Of a DNA stretch of 64,000 bases, positions 1 through 7,733 are shown one piece after another. A model generated the notes under the pieces. The model did not search any database. It worked only from the letters and a program-made list of their open reading frames with translations, and was not told the origin of the DNA. Origin of the DNA: Halalkalicoccus sp. NIPERK01 (GTDB lineage: Archaea > Halobacteriota > Halobacteria > Halobacteriales > Halalkalicoccaceae); contig NZ_JASVVV010000001.1 in the NCBI RefSeq assembly GCF_030287405.1, positions 372,001-436,000 on the forward strand, written 5' to 3'. The position numbers were made by a program, and so were the translations under genes. The number at the start of each line of letters is the position of its first letter. The first letter of the stretch is position 1.

Positions 1-589
1 CTCGGATCGTCTTCCGGTCGCGTTCGTGGAACTCGAACTGGCTGTCGAGGTCGAACGCGAGTTCGTAGGCGTGGGTCACCTCCCAGCCGCGATCCCCGAG
101 AAACGACTCGACGAACCCGCGGCTGCCGGCGTTGTGGATCGAGTAGACCACGTCCGCGATCTCGAGGGCTGCCGCCAAGAAGCGCCGATCCGCACCCCGG
201 TGTCCCCGCTGGGCGCCGAACGGCGGGTTCATGAGCACGGTCGCGTTCGCGGGACACACCGGGAGGCGGCCGCCGTCGCCGAGCACCCAGTCGGGGCTGC
301 GAGGTGGCTCCACGAGCCGTTCGTTCTCGCGGGCGGTCACGAGCGCCGCGGGGTCGACGTCGAGGCCGATCACCCGCTCCGGAGTCCGGAGTGCGGCCCC
401 CAGCGCCAACATTCCGGTGCCGGTCCCGAGGTCGATCACCGTTCCGTCGAGGTCGCCCCGGAGGTCCGCGAGGTGGACGAGGTGGGCGGCGATGTCGGCG
501 GGCGTCGGGTACTGTTCCAGTTCGACCCGCGGGGTCTCGAACCCCCGGACCCGGGAGAGTCGCCGTTCGAGCGCCCGCTTCGTGTCCAT
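1..589 (-). CDS. METTL5-like N6-adenine RNA methyltransferase (3' end cut by window)
   Basis: Reading leftward from ATG at 587-589 the frame stays open to the window edge, so the C-terminus is missing. The translation begins MDTKRALERRLSRV, has an AdoMet-binding loop DLGTGTGML near residue 55 and the amino-methyltransferase catalytic motif NPPFGAQ near residue 120. This arrangement (N-terminal helix, short Rossmann fold, NPPF) is that of the METTL5/archaeal small methyltransferase family; eukaryotic METTL5 makes m6A in small-subunit rRNA. An rRNA target in this organism is inference. The gene lies 31 bases downstream of a small conserved gene on the same strand and may share its transcript. 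Confidence 0.75.
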   Translation of the reverse strand, partial: MDTKRALERRLSRVRGFETPRVELEQYPTPADIAAHLVHLADLRGDLDGTVIDLGTGTGMLALGAALRTPERVIGLDVDPAALVTARENERLVEPPRSPDWVLGDGGRLPVCPANATVLMNPPFGAQRGHRGADRRFLAAALEIADVVYSIHNAGSRGFVESFLGDRGWEVTHAYELAFDLDSQFEFHERDRKTIR

Positions 590-620
590 ACCGGGAGGAA
601 GGCGAGCGGACGGAGAAGCG

Positions 621-1010
621 TTAGGGTTCGAGCGCGAGCGGGCCGTCGAGTTCGAGGGTCACGCCGTCGCGCCGGGCGCGTTCGGCACAGGCGGCGAGCG
701 CCGGCCTGACCTTCCGCTCGTCGCCGACGGAGTCGAACGAGACGGTGAGGGTTCCGGCCCCCAGAAAGGCCGCGGCTCGGATGTGGTCCCGGATCCGTTC
801 GGCCTCCTGTTGGGTCGAGAGCGAACAGTCCTCCTTGAAGCAGGCGTCGACCGTGAGCCGGGCCGGAACGAGCCGTTCGCCGGCGAGGTCCGCCTTCAGG
901 TCGCGCAGGTAGTCGGGGGCGGTCGAATCGAGCGCGTCGCCGTCCACCCGGACGGGGGTGGCCTCCTCCGGTCGACACGGCTCGACCGCGGGACGCTGTA
1001 GCGTGCTCAT
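621..1010 (-). CDS. Conserved hypothetical protein, 129 aa
   Basis: An acidic soluble protein of 129 residues starting MSTLQRPAVEPC. It contains a phrase GAGTLTVSFDSVGDE near residues 88-102 and a conserved-looking Cys pair (ACFKEDC) near residues 56-62. No catalytic motif that I recognise is present, and no signal peptide or membrane segment. It sits directly upstream of the METTL5-like gene on the same strand, 31 bases apart, so the two are probably cotranscribed. The coding frame shows the expected G/C third-position bias. Function unknown. Confidence 0.6.
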   Translation of the reverse strand: MSTLQRPAVEPCRPEEATPVRVDGDALDSTAPDYLRDLKADLAGERLVPARLTVDACFKEDCSLSTQQEAERIRDHIRAAAFLGAGTLTVSFDSVGDERKVRPALAACAERARRDGVTLELDGPLALEP

Positions 1011-1107
1011 CTCGTACGCTCATACATGGTGGATATACAAAAACCTTTGTAGATGCCCAACAGTAATCGGCCGGTGCGGTTATGTGGCCGCCGTCGGTGG
1101 GGAGGAC

Positions 1108-1275
1108 ATGGACTGTCCTCAGTGTGGGAGGACGCTTTCGCGCTACTCGTTCGGGGAGCGCGACGCCGTGGGCTGTGAGGCGTGTGGATACGTCGGTGTG
1201 ATCGCCGATCACACGAGCGCGCCGAGAGAACTCGAATCGTGGGACGTCGCGCTCGATCGCTTCCGCGGGCGCTGA
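1108..1275 (+). CDS. Small zinc-ribbon protein, 55 aa
   Basis: The protein starts MDCPQCGRTLSRY and has two CxxC knuckles (CPQC at residues 3-6, CEAC near 26-29), a classic zinc-ribbon of 55 residues. An upstream in-frame start would give a longer product, but the extension has no haloarchaeal character, and the internal ATG after GGAGGAC (a good Shine-Dalgarno-like GGAGG) is preferred. Such short zinc-ribbon proteins are common in haloarchaea and usually lack an assigned role; nucleic-acid or protein binding is likely. It converges with the actin homologue, ending one base before that gene's stop. Confidence 0.7.
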   Translation: MDCPQCGRTLSRYSFGERDAVGCEACGYVGVIADHTSAPRELESWDVALDRFRGR

Positions 1276-2343
1276 CTACTCCCCGGCTTCCGCCTCGTCC
1301 GCGTCGTCCGTCTCGTCGGACTCGCCGCCGTCGGTCGCCGCGGCCTCCGTGCTCGGCGCTCGTTCCCCCTCGTCCGAGCGGGCGGCGACGAGCGCGCCGC
1401 GGGCCACGCTGTAGAGCGGCTCGCTCGCCTGCTGGACGCCGCTGACCGAGAAGGGGATGTCGGCGTCCTCGAGGTGGTCCTCGAAGAGTTTCTCGAAGCC
1501 GCGGGGACTCGAGGTCCCGCCGGTGACGACGACGGGCACGTCCAGTCCCTCCTCGACGTCCTCCTCGTTGACCTCGCGGGAGATGTGTTCGATCACGTAG
1601 TCCAAGAGGTTCTCGTAGTAGATGGCGAGCGCGCCCTCGACGCCACCGATGTCGGTCCGGAAGTCGAGTTTGAAGTCGTCCTCCTTGATTGAGGTCACCT
1701 TGTCGACCGGCGTCCCGGTCGCCTGGGCGGCCTGCTCGTCGATCCAGTCGCCGCCGCGAGCGACTGAGAAGGTCATGACGGGCACCGCGTAGTAGGACAG
1801 ACAGACGTTGGTCATGCCCGCCCCGAAGCTGATTCCCAGCCCCGTGAAGTCCCGATCCGCGAGTTCCGAGTAGATGACCGCCATCCCCTCGTTGATCGGC
1901 TCGACGTCGTAGCCCATGTCACCGAGGAACGATTCCACGGTTTTCTCGTGATAGAGCGTCGAGAGCTCCGAGTCGATGGGGTCGGCCGGACTCGAGAAGA
2001 ACAGGCGCTCGTTTCTGTGTGCGGGTTCGCCGACCACCTGTTCGGTGATGAGCTTGATCATCGGGATGGCCGAGCGCTCGTTGCTCGAGAGGATCCCGTG
2101 TTGCATCGGCCGTCTCGTCTCGCGGTTGAAGATATTCGCGAAGTTGAGCGCGTCGTCGCCCACCACGTACACCCGGTCGTCCTTGCGGATGTGCAGTACG
2201 TCGCTTCGCGAGAGCATCTGCTCCGCCATGTCCGAATACTCGATCTCCACGAAGGAGTTTCGCTGCTGGACGAAGACGGTGTCCGAACCGTCCTGCTGGG
2301 CCGAGAGGATGTTCATCGTGCCGACGTCGAGTCCTTTAGCCAT
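1276..2343 (-). CDS. Actin-family cytoskeletal protein (volactin/salactin/MreB type)
   Basis: A 355-residue actin-fold ATPase. Visible signatures are the N-terminal phosphate-1 segment GLDVGTMN (residues 4-11), a phosphate-2-like ISFGAGMTN near 170-178, and the adenosine loop [12 protein letters not shown] near 270-281. The last 30 residues form an acidic, low-complexity tail. Haloarchaeal actins of this type (volactin in Haloferax volcanii, salactin in Halobacterium) make dynamic filaments involved in disk shape or cell growth; assignment here rests on the family look. It is preceded on the same strand, 61 bases away, by a polytopic membrane protein gene. The AT-rich spacer carries its own TATA element, so the gene can be transcribed alone. 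Confidence 0.85.
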   Translation of the reverse strand: MAKGLDVGTMNILSAQQDGSDTVFVQQRNSFVEIEYSDMAEQMLSRSDVLHIRKDDRVYVVGDDALNFANIFNRETRRPMQHGILSSNERSAIPMIKLITEQVVGEPAHRNERLFFSSPADPIDSELSTLYHEKTVESFLGDMGYDVEPINEGMAVIYSELADRDFTGLGISFGAGMTNVCLSYYAVPVMTFSVARGGDWIDEQAAQATGTPVDKVTSIKEDDFKLDFRTDIGGVEGALAIYYENLLDYVIEHISREVNEEDVEEGLDVPVVVTGGTSSPRGFEKLFEDHLEDADIPFSVSGVQQASEPLYSVARGALVAARSDEGERAPSTEAAATDGGESDETDDADEAEAGE

Positions 2344-2404
2344 AGTTGTATGATATACTGATAGATAATAAATCTATCTAAAAATAGCACAAATAAAATA
2401 TGTC
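2344..2404 (-). promoter_or_regulatory. AT-rich promoter of the actin gene with a hairpin over the TATA element
   Basis: This spacer is far more AT-rich than its surroundings. On the minus strand a TATA-like stretch (plus-strand 2366-2373, ATAATAAAT) lies about 23-30 bases before the ATG, the spacing expected for a leaderless archaeal transcript. A perfect 7-bp inverted repeat, GATAGAT at 2360-2366 and ATCTATC at 2372-2378 with a 5-base loop, overlaps the TATA element, making it a candidate operator. Confidence 0.6.
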
Positions 2405-3289
2405 TCAGGAGCGGTCGAGGATACTCGCGATCCGCGTCCGGAGACGCTCGAAGGGGGTGTCCTTCGTCGCCAGCGCCTCCGCGCGTTTTCGCTCGCGCAG
2501 TTCCGAGAGCGCGGCGGCCTGATCGTCCGTGCCGCTTCCGGTGGCCTGCTCCTTCCGACCGCCCTGCAGGCCCTGGAGGTTCGCGACCGCCCCCTCGACC
2601 GCGGTGCCGGAGGCGCGCGTGGTCGGTGCCTCCACCCGGTCGAACGAAGAACGGTCCACGTCGTCGGTACCGGTGTCGACGGCGAGTTTGCGCGTCTCCT
2701 TCCGTCGGATGCCGCCCCACGAGAGGTTCACGCCGTCCATCGCCTCTTCGATGTCGCGAGCCACCCGCTCGTCGCTGATCTCCTCGCGCGGGTCCTCCTC
2801 GACCGGCGCCGGCCGCGAACGTTCGAGGTGGTGGGCGACCAGCGCCGCCCCCGTCGAGGCGACGACGATCGCCAGTCCCCCCGCGTAGAGGGCGATCCCC
2901 TGGGCGCTGTAGTCCGCCGCGGTCTGGACGTTCCAGTTGCTCGGGTAGACGGCAAGGAAAAAGGCCATCGAGGCGAGACAGACGGCGATTCCTACGCCCG
3001 CCCCGTACAGCGCCCGGCGGCTCACGGGGAGGAGGACGACGATGCCGACCATGCCAGTGGGTAGGCCCAGCGACGCGAAGACGACCGCCACCTGTCGCAG
3101 GGCCCAGTAGAACTCGCCGCCGGGTTCGACGCTCGCGCTCCACAGGAACAGCGCGAGCCCACAGACCGCGAGGGCGATCCCGCCGACGAACAGCCCGAAC
3201 CCGGCGTAGACGTCCGTGCGCGCGTCCGGCTCGCCGATATACCGCTCGTACCACTCGAAGAGGACCGATACCCGGGAATCCGTGGCCAT
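2405..3289 (-). CDS. Haloarchaeal polytopic membrane protein (DUF7139-like), 294 aa
   Basis: The N-terminal half (residues about 25-150) contains four or five hydrophobic helices, e.g. around GGIALAVCGLALFLW and VGIVVLLPVS; the C-terminal 140 residues are cytoplasmic, charged and partly disordered (EEDPREEISDERVARD). I recognise it as one of the conserved haloarchaeal DUF proteins found next to actin-type genes, from memory only. It is transcribed toward the actin homologue. Its position suggests a membrane anchor or partner for the filament, which is inference from adjacency. It shares a divergent AT-rich promoter region (3290-3349) with the esterase gene. Confidence 0.65.
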   Translation of the reverse strand: MATDSRVSVLFEWYERYIGEPDARTDVYAGFGLFVGGIALAVCGLALFLWSASVEPGGEFYWALRQVAVVFASLGLPTGMVGIVVLLPVSRRALYGAGVGIAVCLASMAFFLAVYPSNWNVQTAADYSAQGIALYAGGLAIVVASTGAALVAHHLERSRPAPVEEDPREEISDERVARDIEEAMDGVNLSWGGIRRKETRKLAVDTGTDDVDRSSFDRVEAPTTRASGTAVEGAVANLQGLQGGRKEQATGSGTDDQAAALSELRERKRAEALATKDTPFERLRTRIASILDRS

Positions 3290-3349
3290 TGCCGAAGTAG
3301 TATGCGAGCCATAGTATCAATATCTTTTGGTTATTAACATAGAAATTAT
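3290..3349. promoter_or_regulatory. Divergent promoter region, membrane protein / esterase
   Basis: Sixty bases between two divergently transcribed starts, AT-rich from about 3311. TATA-like runs TATCTTTT (3321-3328) and AATTATA (3344-3350) are present on the plus strand, the first about 22-29 bases before the esterase ATG at 3350. Both genes probably have very short leaders. Confidence 0.4.
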
Positions 3350-4318
3350 ATGACGAAGGCTAAGGATCGGGCGTTCGAGCGGTCGGACATGGCCGAACTC
3401 GACCCACAGGCCGAGGCGTTGCTCGAAACCGTCGAGACGATGGGACTGCCGCCGACGTACGCGCTCTCCCCCGAGAGCGCCCGCGAACGGTTGGCCGAAC
3501 TGTTCGCGAGCGAGGGCGAACCCGTCGACCGCGTCGAGGACTTCTCGATTCCCGGACCCGACGAACCGGTTCCGGTTCGCCTCTACGCGCCCGCGGGCGA
3601 CGGCCATCCCTTGCTCATGTTCTATCACGGCGGCGGGTGGGTCATCGGCGACATCGAGACCTACGACGCGGTCTGTCGCGCCCTCTCGAACGCCGCCGAC
3701 TGTGCGGTGCTCTCGGTCGACTATCGACTAGCCCCGGAACACCCGTTTCCGGCGGCCGTCGAGGACGCCTACGCCGCCCTTGAGTGGGCCGCCGAGTACG
3801 CCGAACGGATCAACTGCGATCCCCGGAGGGTGGCCGTCGGCGGCGACAGCGCCGAGGGCAACCTCGCGGCGGCCGTCTCGCTGATGAGCCGGGATCAAAA
3901 GGGTCCCGAGATCGCCCACCAACTCCTCGTCTATCCCGCGGTCGCCTCGCCCGCGGTCCACGCGTTTCCGAGCTACGAGGAGAATTCTCAAGGATATCTG
4001 CTCGAAGCCGCGAGTATCGAGTGGTTCCTCGAGCGCTACCTCCCCGACCCCGTCGATCACCGGAACGCCTACGCCGCGCCGCTGCTCGCACGGGACTACT
4101 CCGACCTCCCTTCGGCGACCGTTCTGACTGCTGGCTTCGACCCGCTTCGCGACGAGGGACGGGAGTACGCCGATCGGCTTGAGTCGGCGGGCGTCGAGGT
4201 CACTCGCCACGAGTACGAGGGGATGATCCACGGGTTCGTGAACCTGCTCGACCACCTCAACGCTGCGGGTGAGGCGATCGAAACGCTTGGCGAGGATCTC
4301 CAACGGGCGTTCCGGTAG
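3350..4318 (+). CDS. Alpha/beta hydrolase, HSL (hormone-sensitive lipase) family esterase
   Basis: A 322-residue esterase of family IV. The oxyanion-hole motif HGGGW is at residues 93-97, the nucleophile elbow GGDSAEG at 164-170 (Ser167), and the acid/base residues are expected in FDPLRDEG and in HGF near residues 258 and 288. The family normally has GDSAGG; here Glu replaces the first Gly after Ala, so GxSxG reads GDSAE. A second ATG at 3389 (MAELDPQAEA) would remove 13 residues and is an equally good start because family members often begin there. The 3' end overlaps the convergent lipoprotein gene by 62 bases. Substrate unknown; short-chain acyl esters are typical. Confidence 0.85.
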   Translation: MTKAKDRAFERSDMAELDPQAEALLETVETMGLPPTYALSPESARERLAELFASEGEPVDRVEDFSIPGPDEPVPVRLYAPAGDGHPLLMFYHGGGWVIGDIETYDAVCRALSNAADCAVLSVDYRLAPEHPFPAAVEDAYAALEWAAEYAERINCDPRRVAVGGDSAEGNLAAAVSLMSRDQKGPEIAHQLLVYPAVASPAVHAFPSYEENSQGYLLEAASIEWFLERYLPDPVDHRNAYAAPLLARDYSDLPSATVLTAGFDPLRDEGREYADRLESAGVEVTRHEYEGMIHGFVNLLDHLNAAGEAIETLGEDLQRAFR

Positions 4319-4880
4319 GTTGTCCCGCTCCGACCGGACACAGGGACTCGAAAACGGATCTCAATCGGGGCGTTGGGGGGTTGTAGGTGTACGCCACCGA
4401 GAACTTGGTCGGTGCTTTCGCGTCCCGGACCCAGTACTCGACGACGGTCTGGACCGCGAGTTCGTCCGATTCGTCCCGCGTGTCCATCACGCGGTAGGTC
4501 GATTCCATCGCCGATCCGTCGAACGTCGTCGCGTCGCTTTCGAGTTGCTTCGTCTTCGGCAACACGAGTCCGGCGAACGTGAGAAAACCCTCCTCGAAAT
4601 CCGTGTCCTCGAACTTCGCGGCGAACACCTGGTCCTCCTCGCGGATATACTCCCAACGGACGCGTTCTGCCTCGCTTCGGGTCGTGATCAGCGCGAAGTA
4701 CTGGTGGGGATACGCGCTGTCGAAGCTGATTCCGGTGTCGGCGACGAGCGCCTCCTCGGTCCGGATGGATCCGCCCCGTCTGAACTGGTATCTCTCCGTG
4801 AAGGGGAGATCGATACAGCCTACAACGGACCCAGCACCGACCGCGGCGAGACCGAGAAATCCTCTCCGATTACGAGTCAT
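4257..4880 (-). CDS. Tat-exported lipoprotein, 207 aa
   Basis: The N-terminus MTRNRRGFLGLAAVGAGSVV followed by GC is a twin-arginine signal with a lipobox (Cys22), so the protein should be exported folded and lipid-anchored on the outer face of the membrane. The mature part is about 185 residues of mixed charge without a family motif that I know. The extreme C-terminus, rich in Pro and Arg and atypical for the rest of the protein, is encoded inside the esterase's 3' end; a stop loss with read-through into the neighbour is possible. A run of alternating A and T at 4899-4911 supplies a TATA element 19-31 bases upstream. Confidence 0.65.
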   Translation of the reverse strand: MTRNRRGFLGLAAVGAGSVVGCIDLPFTERYQFRRGGSIRTEEALVADTGISFDSAYPHQYFALITTRSEAERVRWEYIREEDQVFAAKFEDTDFEEGFLTFAGLVLPKTKQLESDATTFDGSAMESTYRVMDTRDESDELAVQTVVEYWVRDAKAPTKFSVAYTYNPPTPRLRSVFESLCPVGAGQPTGTPVGDPRQAFRSPHPQR

Positions 4881-4898
4881 ATATCGACAACATCGCCA

Positions 4899-4917
4899 AT
4901 ATATATATATATAATTT
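4899..4917 (-). promoter_or_regulatory. TATA element of the lipoprotein gene, (AT)n run
   Basis: Alternating AT dinucleotides from 4899 to 4911 continue into AATTTT. On the minus strand they lie 19-31 bases before the lipoprotein ATG at 4880. The perfect dinucleotide run could slip and so vary promoter strength. Confidence 0.45.
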
Positions 4918-4957
4918 TAGATGAGAAGTGAATTGATGAGAAAGTGGGTACGGAGAC

Positions 4958-5992
4958 CTACCAGGTGCCGTGGAACGTGTCGAATTCGAGGGAATCGAGC
5001 GGCTCGTTCCCGACCGCGATCTCGTACTCACCCGGAGTCAACATCGGCTTGTGGAACTGCGGGCCGTCGTCGGTGGTGATACGGGGACAGCCGGTGTTGA
5101 CGAACGCGTCCATGTCGAAGTTTCGCAGGCGGTCGGGGGTGACCTCGTCCATCGTGATCAGGTAGGCGTTCTCGTTCTCGTCGACGATCCTCTCCGCTTC
5201 GTCCCACCGGCCCTGTCCGATCTTCGTACAGAAGATCACGCCCCACTTCTCGGCGTCCATCGCGCGGTGGACCGCCCCGTAACGCTGTTTCATGAATTTC
5301 TCAGTATCCGCGATCGTGACGACGTTGTTGACGGGGTCGGCGATCACGACGTTCTTCTCGGGGTGTTCCATCGCCAGCCCGAGCGGGTGGAATTTCCCGC
5401 CGCCGACGTACAGCACGTTGTCGGCGTCGATATCGGCGGAAGCGTAGTTACAACCCAAGACCTGTCCCTCGTGTGTCAGCCGGTCGTCGCCCTTACGGGT
5501 GTGAACGGTGTAACCCCGCTCCTCGAGGAACTCGCGCATCTCCTCGAAACGGTTCATGTGCTGGGCGGTGGTGACGAGGCCGACCTCCTCGCCCTCGATC
5601 TCCTCCAGCGATTCCTCGATGATCGGGAGGACCTCGACGTTCGAGAAGAGAGGCACATAAATGATCTTCTCCGATTCCTTCATCGGGGAGTGGCCGAAGT
5701 GGACGAAGACGTCCGTTCGGCGCATCATGTAGGTGTCGAGATCGCAGGCGCCGTAACAGGGCTGGCCCGACATCATGACGGTGACGTCCTCGGGCAGGAG
5801 CTCCCGGAGGTCGTCGGTGACCTTCGGACCGCGGCGTTTCAGCCCCTCTGGGAACTGCAGGCCGACCTTTTTGGCGTCCCGGTCGTGGACGGCCTCAACG
5901 ATTCGGTCGAGTTCGTAGTCCCACTCCCGGTCGTGTTTCAGGGCCATGCCCGTGTTCCGCAGATCGCCCTCGGAAAAGTCGTTCTGGCTCAT
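4958..5992 (-). CDS. dph2: Diphthamide biosynthesis enzyme Dph2 (2-(3-amino-3-carboxypropyl)histidine synthase)
   Basis: Archaeal Dph2 is a homodimeric [4Fe-4S] enzyme that cleaves AdoMet to a 3-amino-3-carboxypropyl radical and attaches it to a His of elongation factor 2, the first step of diphthamide synthesis. The 344-residue product has the three cluster cysteines in their expected contexts: GQPCYGACD (about 80-88), LGCNYASAD (about 183-191) and NTGCPRI (about 302-308). The start chosen is MSQNDFSEGD at 5992; a longer frame to 6082 has no haloarchaeal coding character and would run into the divergent YlbF gene's leader. Monocistronic. Confidence 0.93.
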   Translation of the reverse strand: MSQNDFSEGDLRNTGMALKHDREWDYELDRIVEAVHDRDAKKVGLQFPEGLKRRGPKVTDDLRELLPEDVTVMMSGQPCYGACDLDTYMMRRTDVFVHFGHSPMKESEKIIYVPLFSNVEVLPIIEESLEEIEGEEVGLVTTAQHMNRFEEMREFLEERGYTVHTRKGDDRLTHEGQVLGCNYASADIDADNVLYVGGGKFHPLGLAMEHPEKNVVIADPVNNVVTIADTEKFMKQRYGAVHRAMDAEKWGVIFCTKIGQGRWDEAERIVDENENAYLITMDEVTPDRLRNFDMDAFVNTGCPRITTDDGPQFHKPMLTPGEYEIAVGNEPLDSLEFDTFHGTW

Positions 5993-6081
5993 TACCCCGT
6001 GTATCGGCCGCGGGCGTTTAACCTCGGCGCTTCGGGGTGGGTTCCGGCAGGTTGAAACGGCCGGCGACCGAAGGACGGACA

Positions 6082-6474
6082 ATGAGCGTCGAGACCCACT
6101 CCAGTACCGAGGAGACCGGTATCGAAGACCTCGCAGGCGAACTCGGCGAGTCGATCGCCCGAACGGAGGAGTACGCGGCCTACGAGGCGGCCCAAGCGAA
6201 GGTCAAGGAAAGTGAGCACGCCCAGGGCAAGATCGACGAGTTCGAGGCGCTCCGTCAGGAGTTCATGCTCGCCCGCCAGACCGGCGACGCCACCCAGGAG
6301 GACCTCCGAAAACTCCAGCGGGCGCAACAGGAACTCCACGAGATCCCCGTGATGGCCGAGTATCTCGAGGCCCAGGCGAAACTCGACGCGAAACTCGAGG
6401 CGATCAACGAGGCGATCTCCGACCACCTGAGTGTCGACTTCGGCGAGCAGGCCGGCGGCTGCTGTCAGGACTAG
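6082..6474 (+). CDS. YlbF/YmcA-family protein with C-terminal Cys-Cys
   Basis: A 130-residue, largely helical protein (long amphipathic helices about 30-115, e.g. AQAKVKESEHAQGKIDEF). This is the YlbF/YmcA fold; in Bacillus these proteins form a complex with YaaT that affects RNA processing and binds Fe-S clusters. The last residues are GGCCQD, a vicinal Cys pair that could ligate metal. The start ATG at 6082 follows GGACGGACA. Divergent from dph2 with an 89-base gap. The role in archaea is unknown. Confidence 0.8.
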   Translation: MSVETHSSTEETGIEDLAGELGESIARTEEYAAYEAAQAKVKESEHAQGKIDEFEALRQEFMLARQTGDATQEDLRKLQRAQQELHEIPVMAEYLEAQAKLDAKLEAINEAISDHLSVDFGEQAGGCCQD

Positions 6475-6783
6475 CCACGCACTTTTTTACTTCGTTGGGT
6501 GTCCTCGCGCTAACGCGCTGCGGGCACCACGCCTCGTAAAAACCTGCACTATGACCAGAAGTCTCCGACTTCTGGTTGTCAGCCAGAACGCAGTGCGTTC
6601 TGGCGATAAAAGGCCGCTCGCTCCTTTCAGTCGCTTGCGGTCGAACTCCTCAAGCAGGCCTGCCCTTCCCCGCCCCCCTCACGCGGCCGCCGAATGTGGG
6701 CGACCGCGTTCGTGGTGGCCACCGCACCCACTGCCTTCGAAAAGACCGGTACAATTAGGGCGCTGTCTCGTGCATACTCGGCC
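6475..6783. other. Non-coding spacer with stacked inverted repeats
   Basis: No convincing gene in these 309 bases. The spacer starts with an oligo-T run (CTTTTTTAC at 6482-6490), a possible terminator for the YlbF gene. It then carries an imperfect stem (GGTGTCC at about 6497, GGGCACC at about 6521) and two perfect ones described separately (6555-6575 and 6582-6604), and ends in the leader of the metallo-hydrolase gene. The local base composition is less coding-like than that of the flanking genes. Confidence 0.5.
6555..6604. repeat. Two adjacent perfect inverted repeats
   Basis: First stem: CCAGAAGTC (6555-6563), loop TCC, GACTTCTGG (6567-6575). Second stem: GCCAGAACGCA (6582-6592), one-base loop, TGCGTTCTGGC (6594-6604). 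Both share the CCAGAA/TTCTGG core. They could fold in a 3' untranslated region or be remnants of a mobile palindromic element. Confidence 0.7.
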
Positions 6784-7614
6784 ATGACACGAAGCGACTG
6801 GGGCGACTGGCTCGTCCGCGAGATCGAGGAGAGTTCACCCGAGGGCGTCGCGGTCTGGTATCTCGGCTGCAACGGCTTCGTCCTCAAGGCCTCGGACGGA
6901 ACCACCCTGTTCATCGACCCCTATCTCGGGACCGGCGACCCGCCACGCACGGTCAGGATGATCCCGGTACCGTTCGACCCGAAGGACGTCGCGGAGGCCG
7001 ACGCGTTGCTCGCCACCCACGAGCACACGGACCACGTCCACGGCGAGAGCCAGGCCCCGATCCTCGAAAATACGGGGGCAACGATGTACGCCCCCGAGGA
7101 CAGCCTCGCGGTCGCACGGAAACAGGAGGCGTGGCACGAGGCGTGGGACCTCGACGACGAGCAGTTCGTCGACGTCTACGAGGGCGAGGCCCACGGGATC
7201 GGTCCGTTCACCGTGAACGTCGAACCCGCGAACGACCCCGACGCCACCCAACCAGTCAGTTACGTGATCGAACACGACGCGGGCACGTTCTTCCACGGCG
7301 GCGACGCCCGCCCCGGCGAGTTCGAGGCGATCGGCGAGGACTACGACATCGACCTCGGGGTGCTGGCTTTCGGAACGGTGGGAACGATCCCCGACAAGGA
7401 GACGGGCGAGCGGGTCCGAACGAAGTGGTACAGCGACGAGACCCAGATCGTCGAGGGCGCGAACGACCTCCGTCTCGACCGCCTCCTCCCCAGTCACTGG
7501 GACATGTGGCGCGGGCTGACCGCCGACCCGAAGGCGCTCCACCACCACGCAAAGGGCTTCGAGTATCCCCGACGCCTCGAACTCGTCGAGATCGGCGATC
7601 GCGTCGACCTCTGA
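6784..7614 (+). CDS. UlaG-like metallo-beta-lactamase-fold hydrolase
   Basis: A 276-residue MBL-fold protein. Metal ligands are in THEHTDH (about residues 79-85), HGGDARPGE (about 170-178, second-shell Asp) and the late His in PSHWDMW. The N-terminal phrase WYLGCNGFVLK resembles the UlaG (L-ascorbate-6-phosphate lactonase) subgroup, in which the first strand lacks a signal peptide. Lactonase or phosphodiesterase activity is possible; the substrate is not visible. Start ATG at 6784 (MTRSDWGDW); a longer frame begins inside the palindromic spacer and is rejected. Monocistronic. Confidence 0.85.
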   Translation: MTRSDWGDWLVREIEESSPEGVAVWYLGCNGFVLKASDGTTLFIDPYLGTGDPPRTVRMIPVPFDPKDVAEADALLATHEHTDHVHGESQAPILENTGATMYAPEDSLAVARKQEAWHEAWDLDDEQFVDVYEGEAHGIGPFTVNVEPANDPDATQPVSYVIEHDAGTFFHGGDARPGEFEAIGEDYDIDLGVLAFGTVGTIPDKETGERVRTKWYSDETQIVEGANDLRLDRLLPSHWDMWRGLTADPKALHHHAKGFEYPRRLELVEIGDRVDL

Positions 7615-7733
7615 CCACGAACACGAACTCATACAGTAACGTCACCGCCGCGCGACCGGATGGGTGTGGCGTTCGGTACCGAGTAGACCGCCGAGGCGTA
7701 ACCCGTTTATCGGAGAACGCCGTCGAAGGGGCA

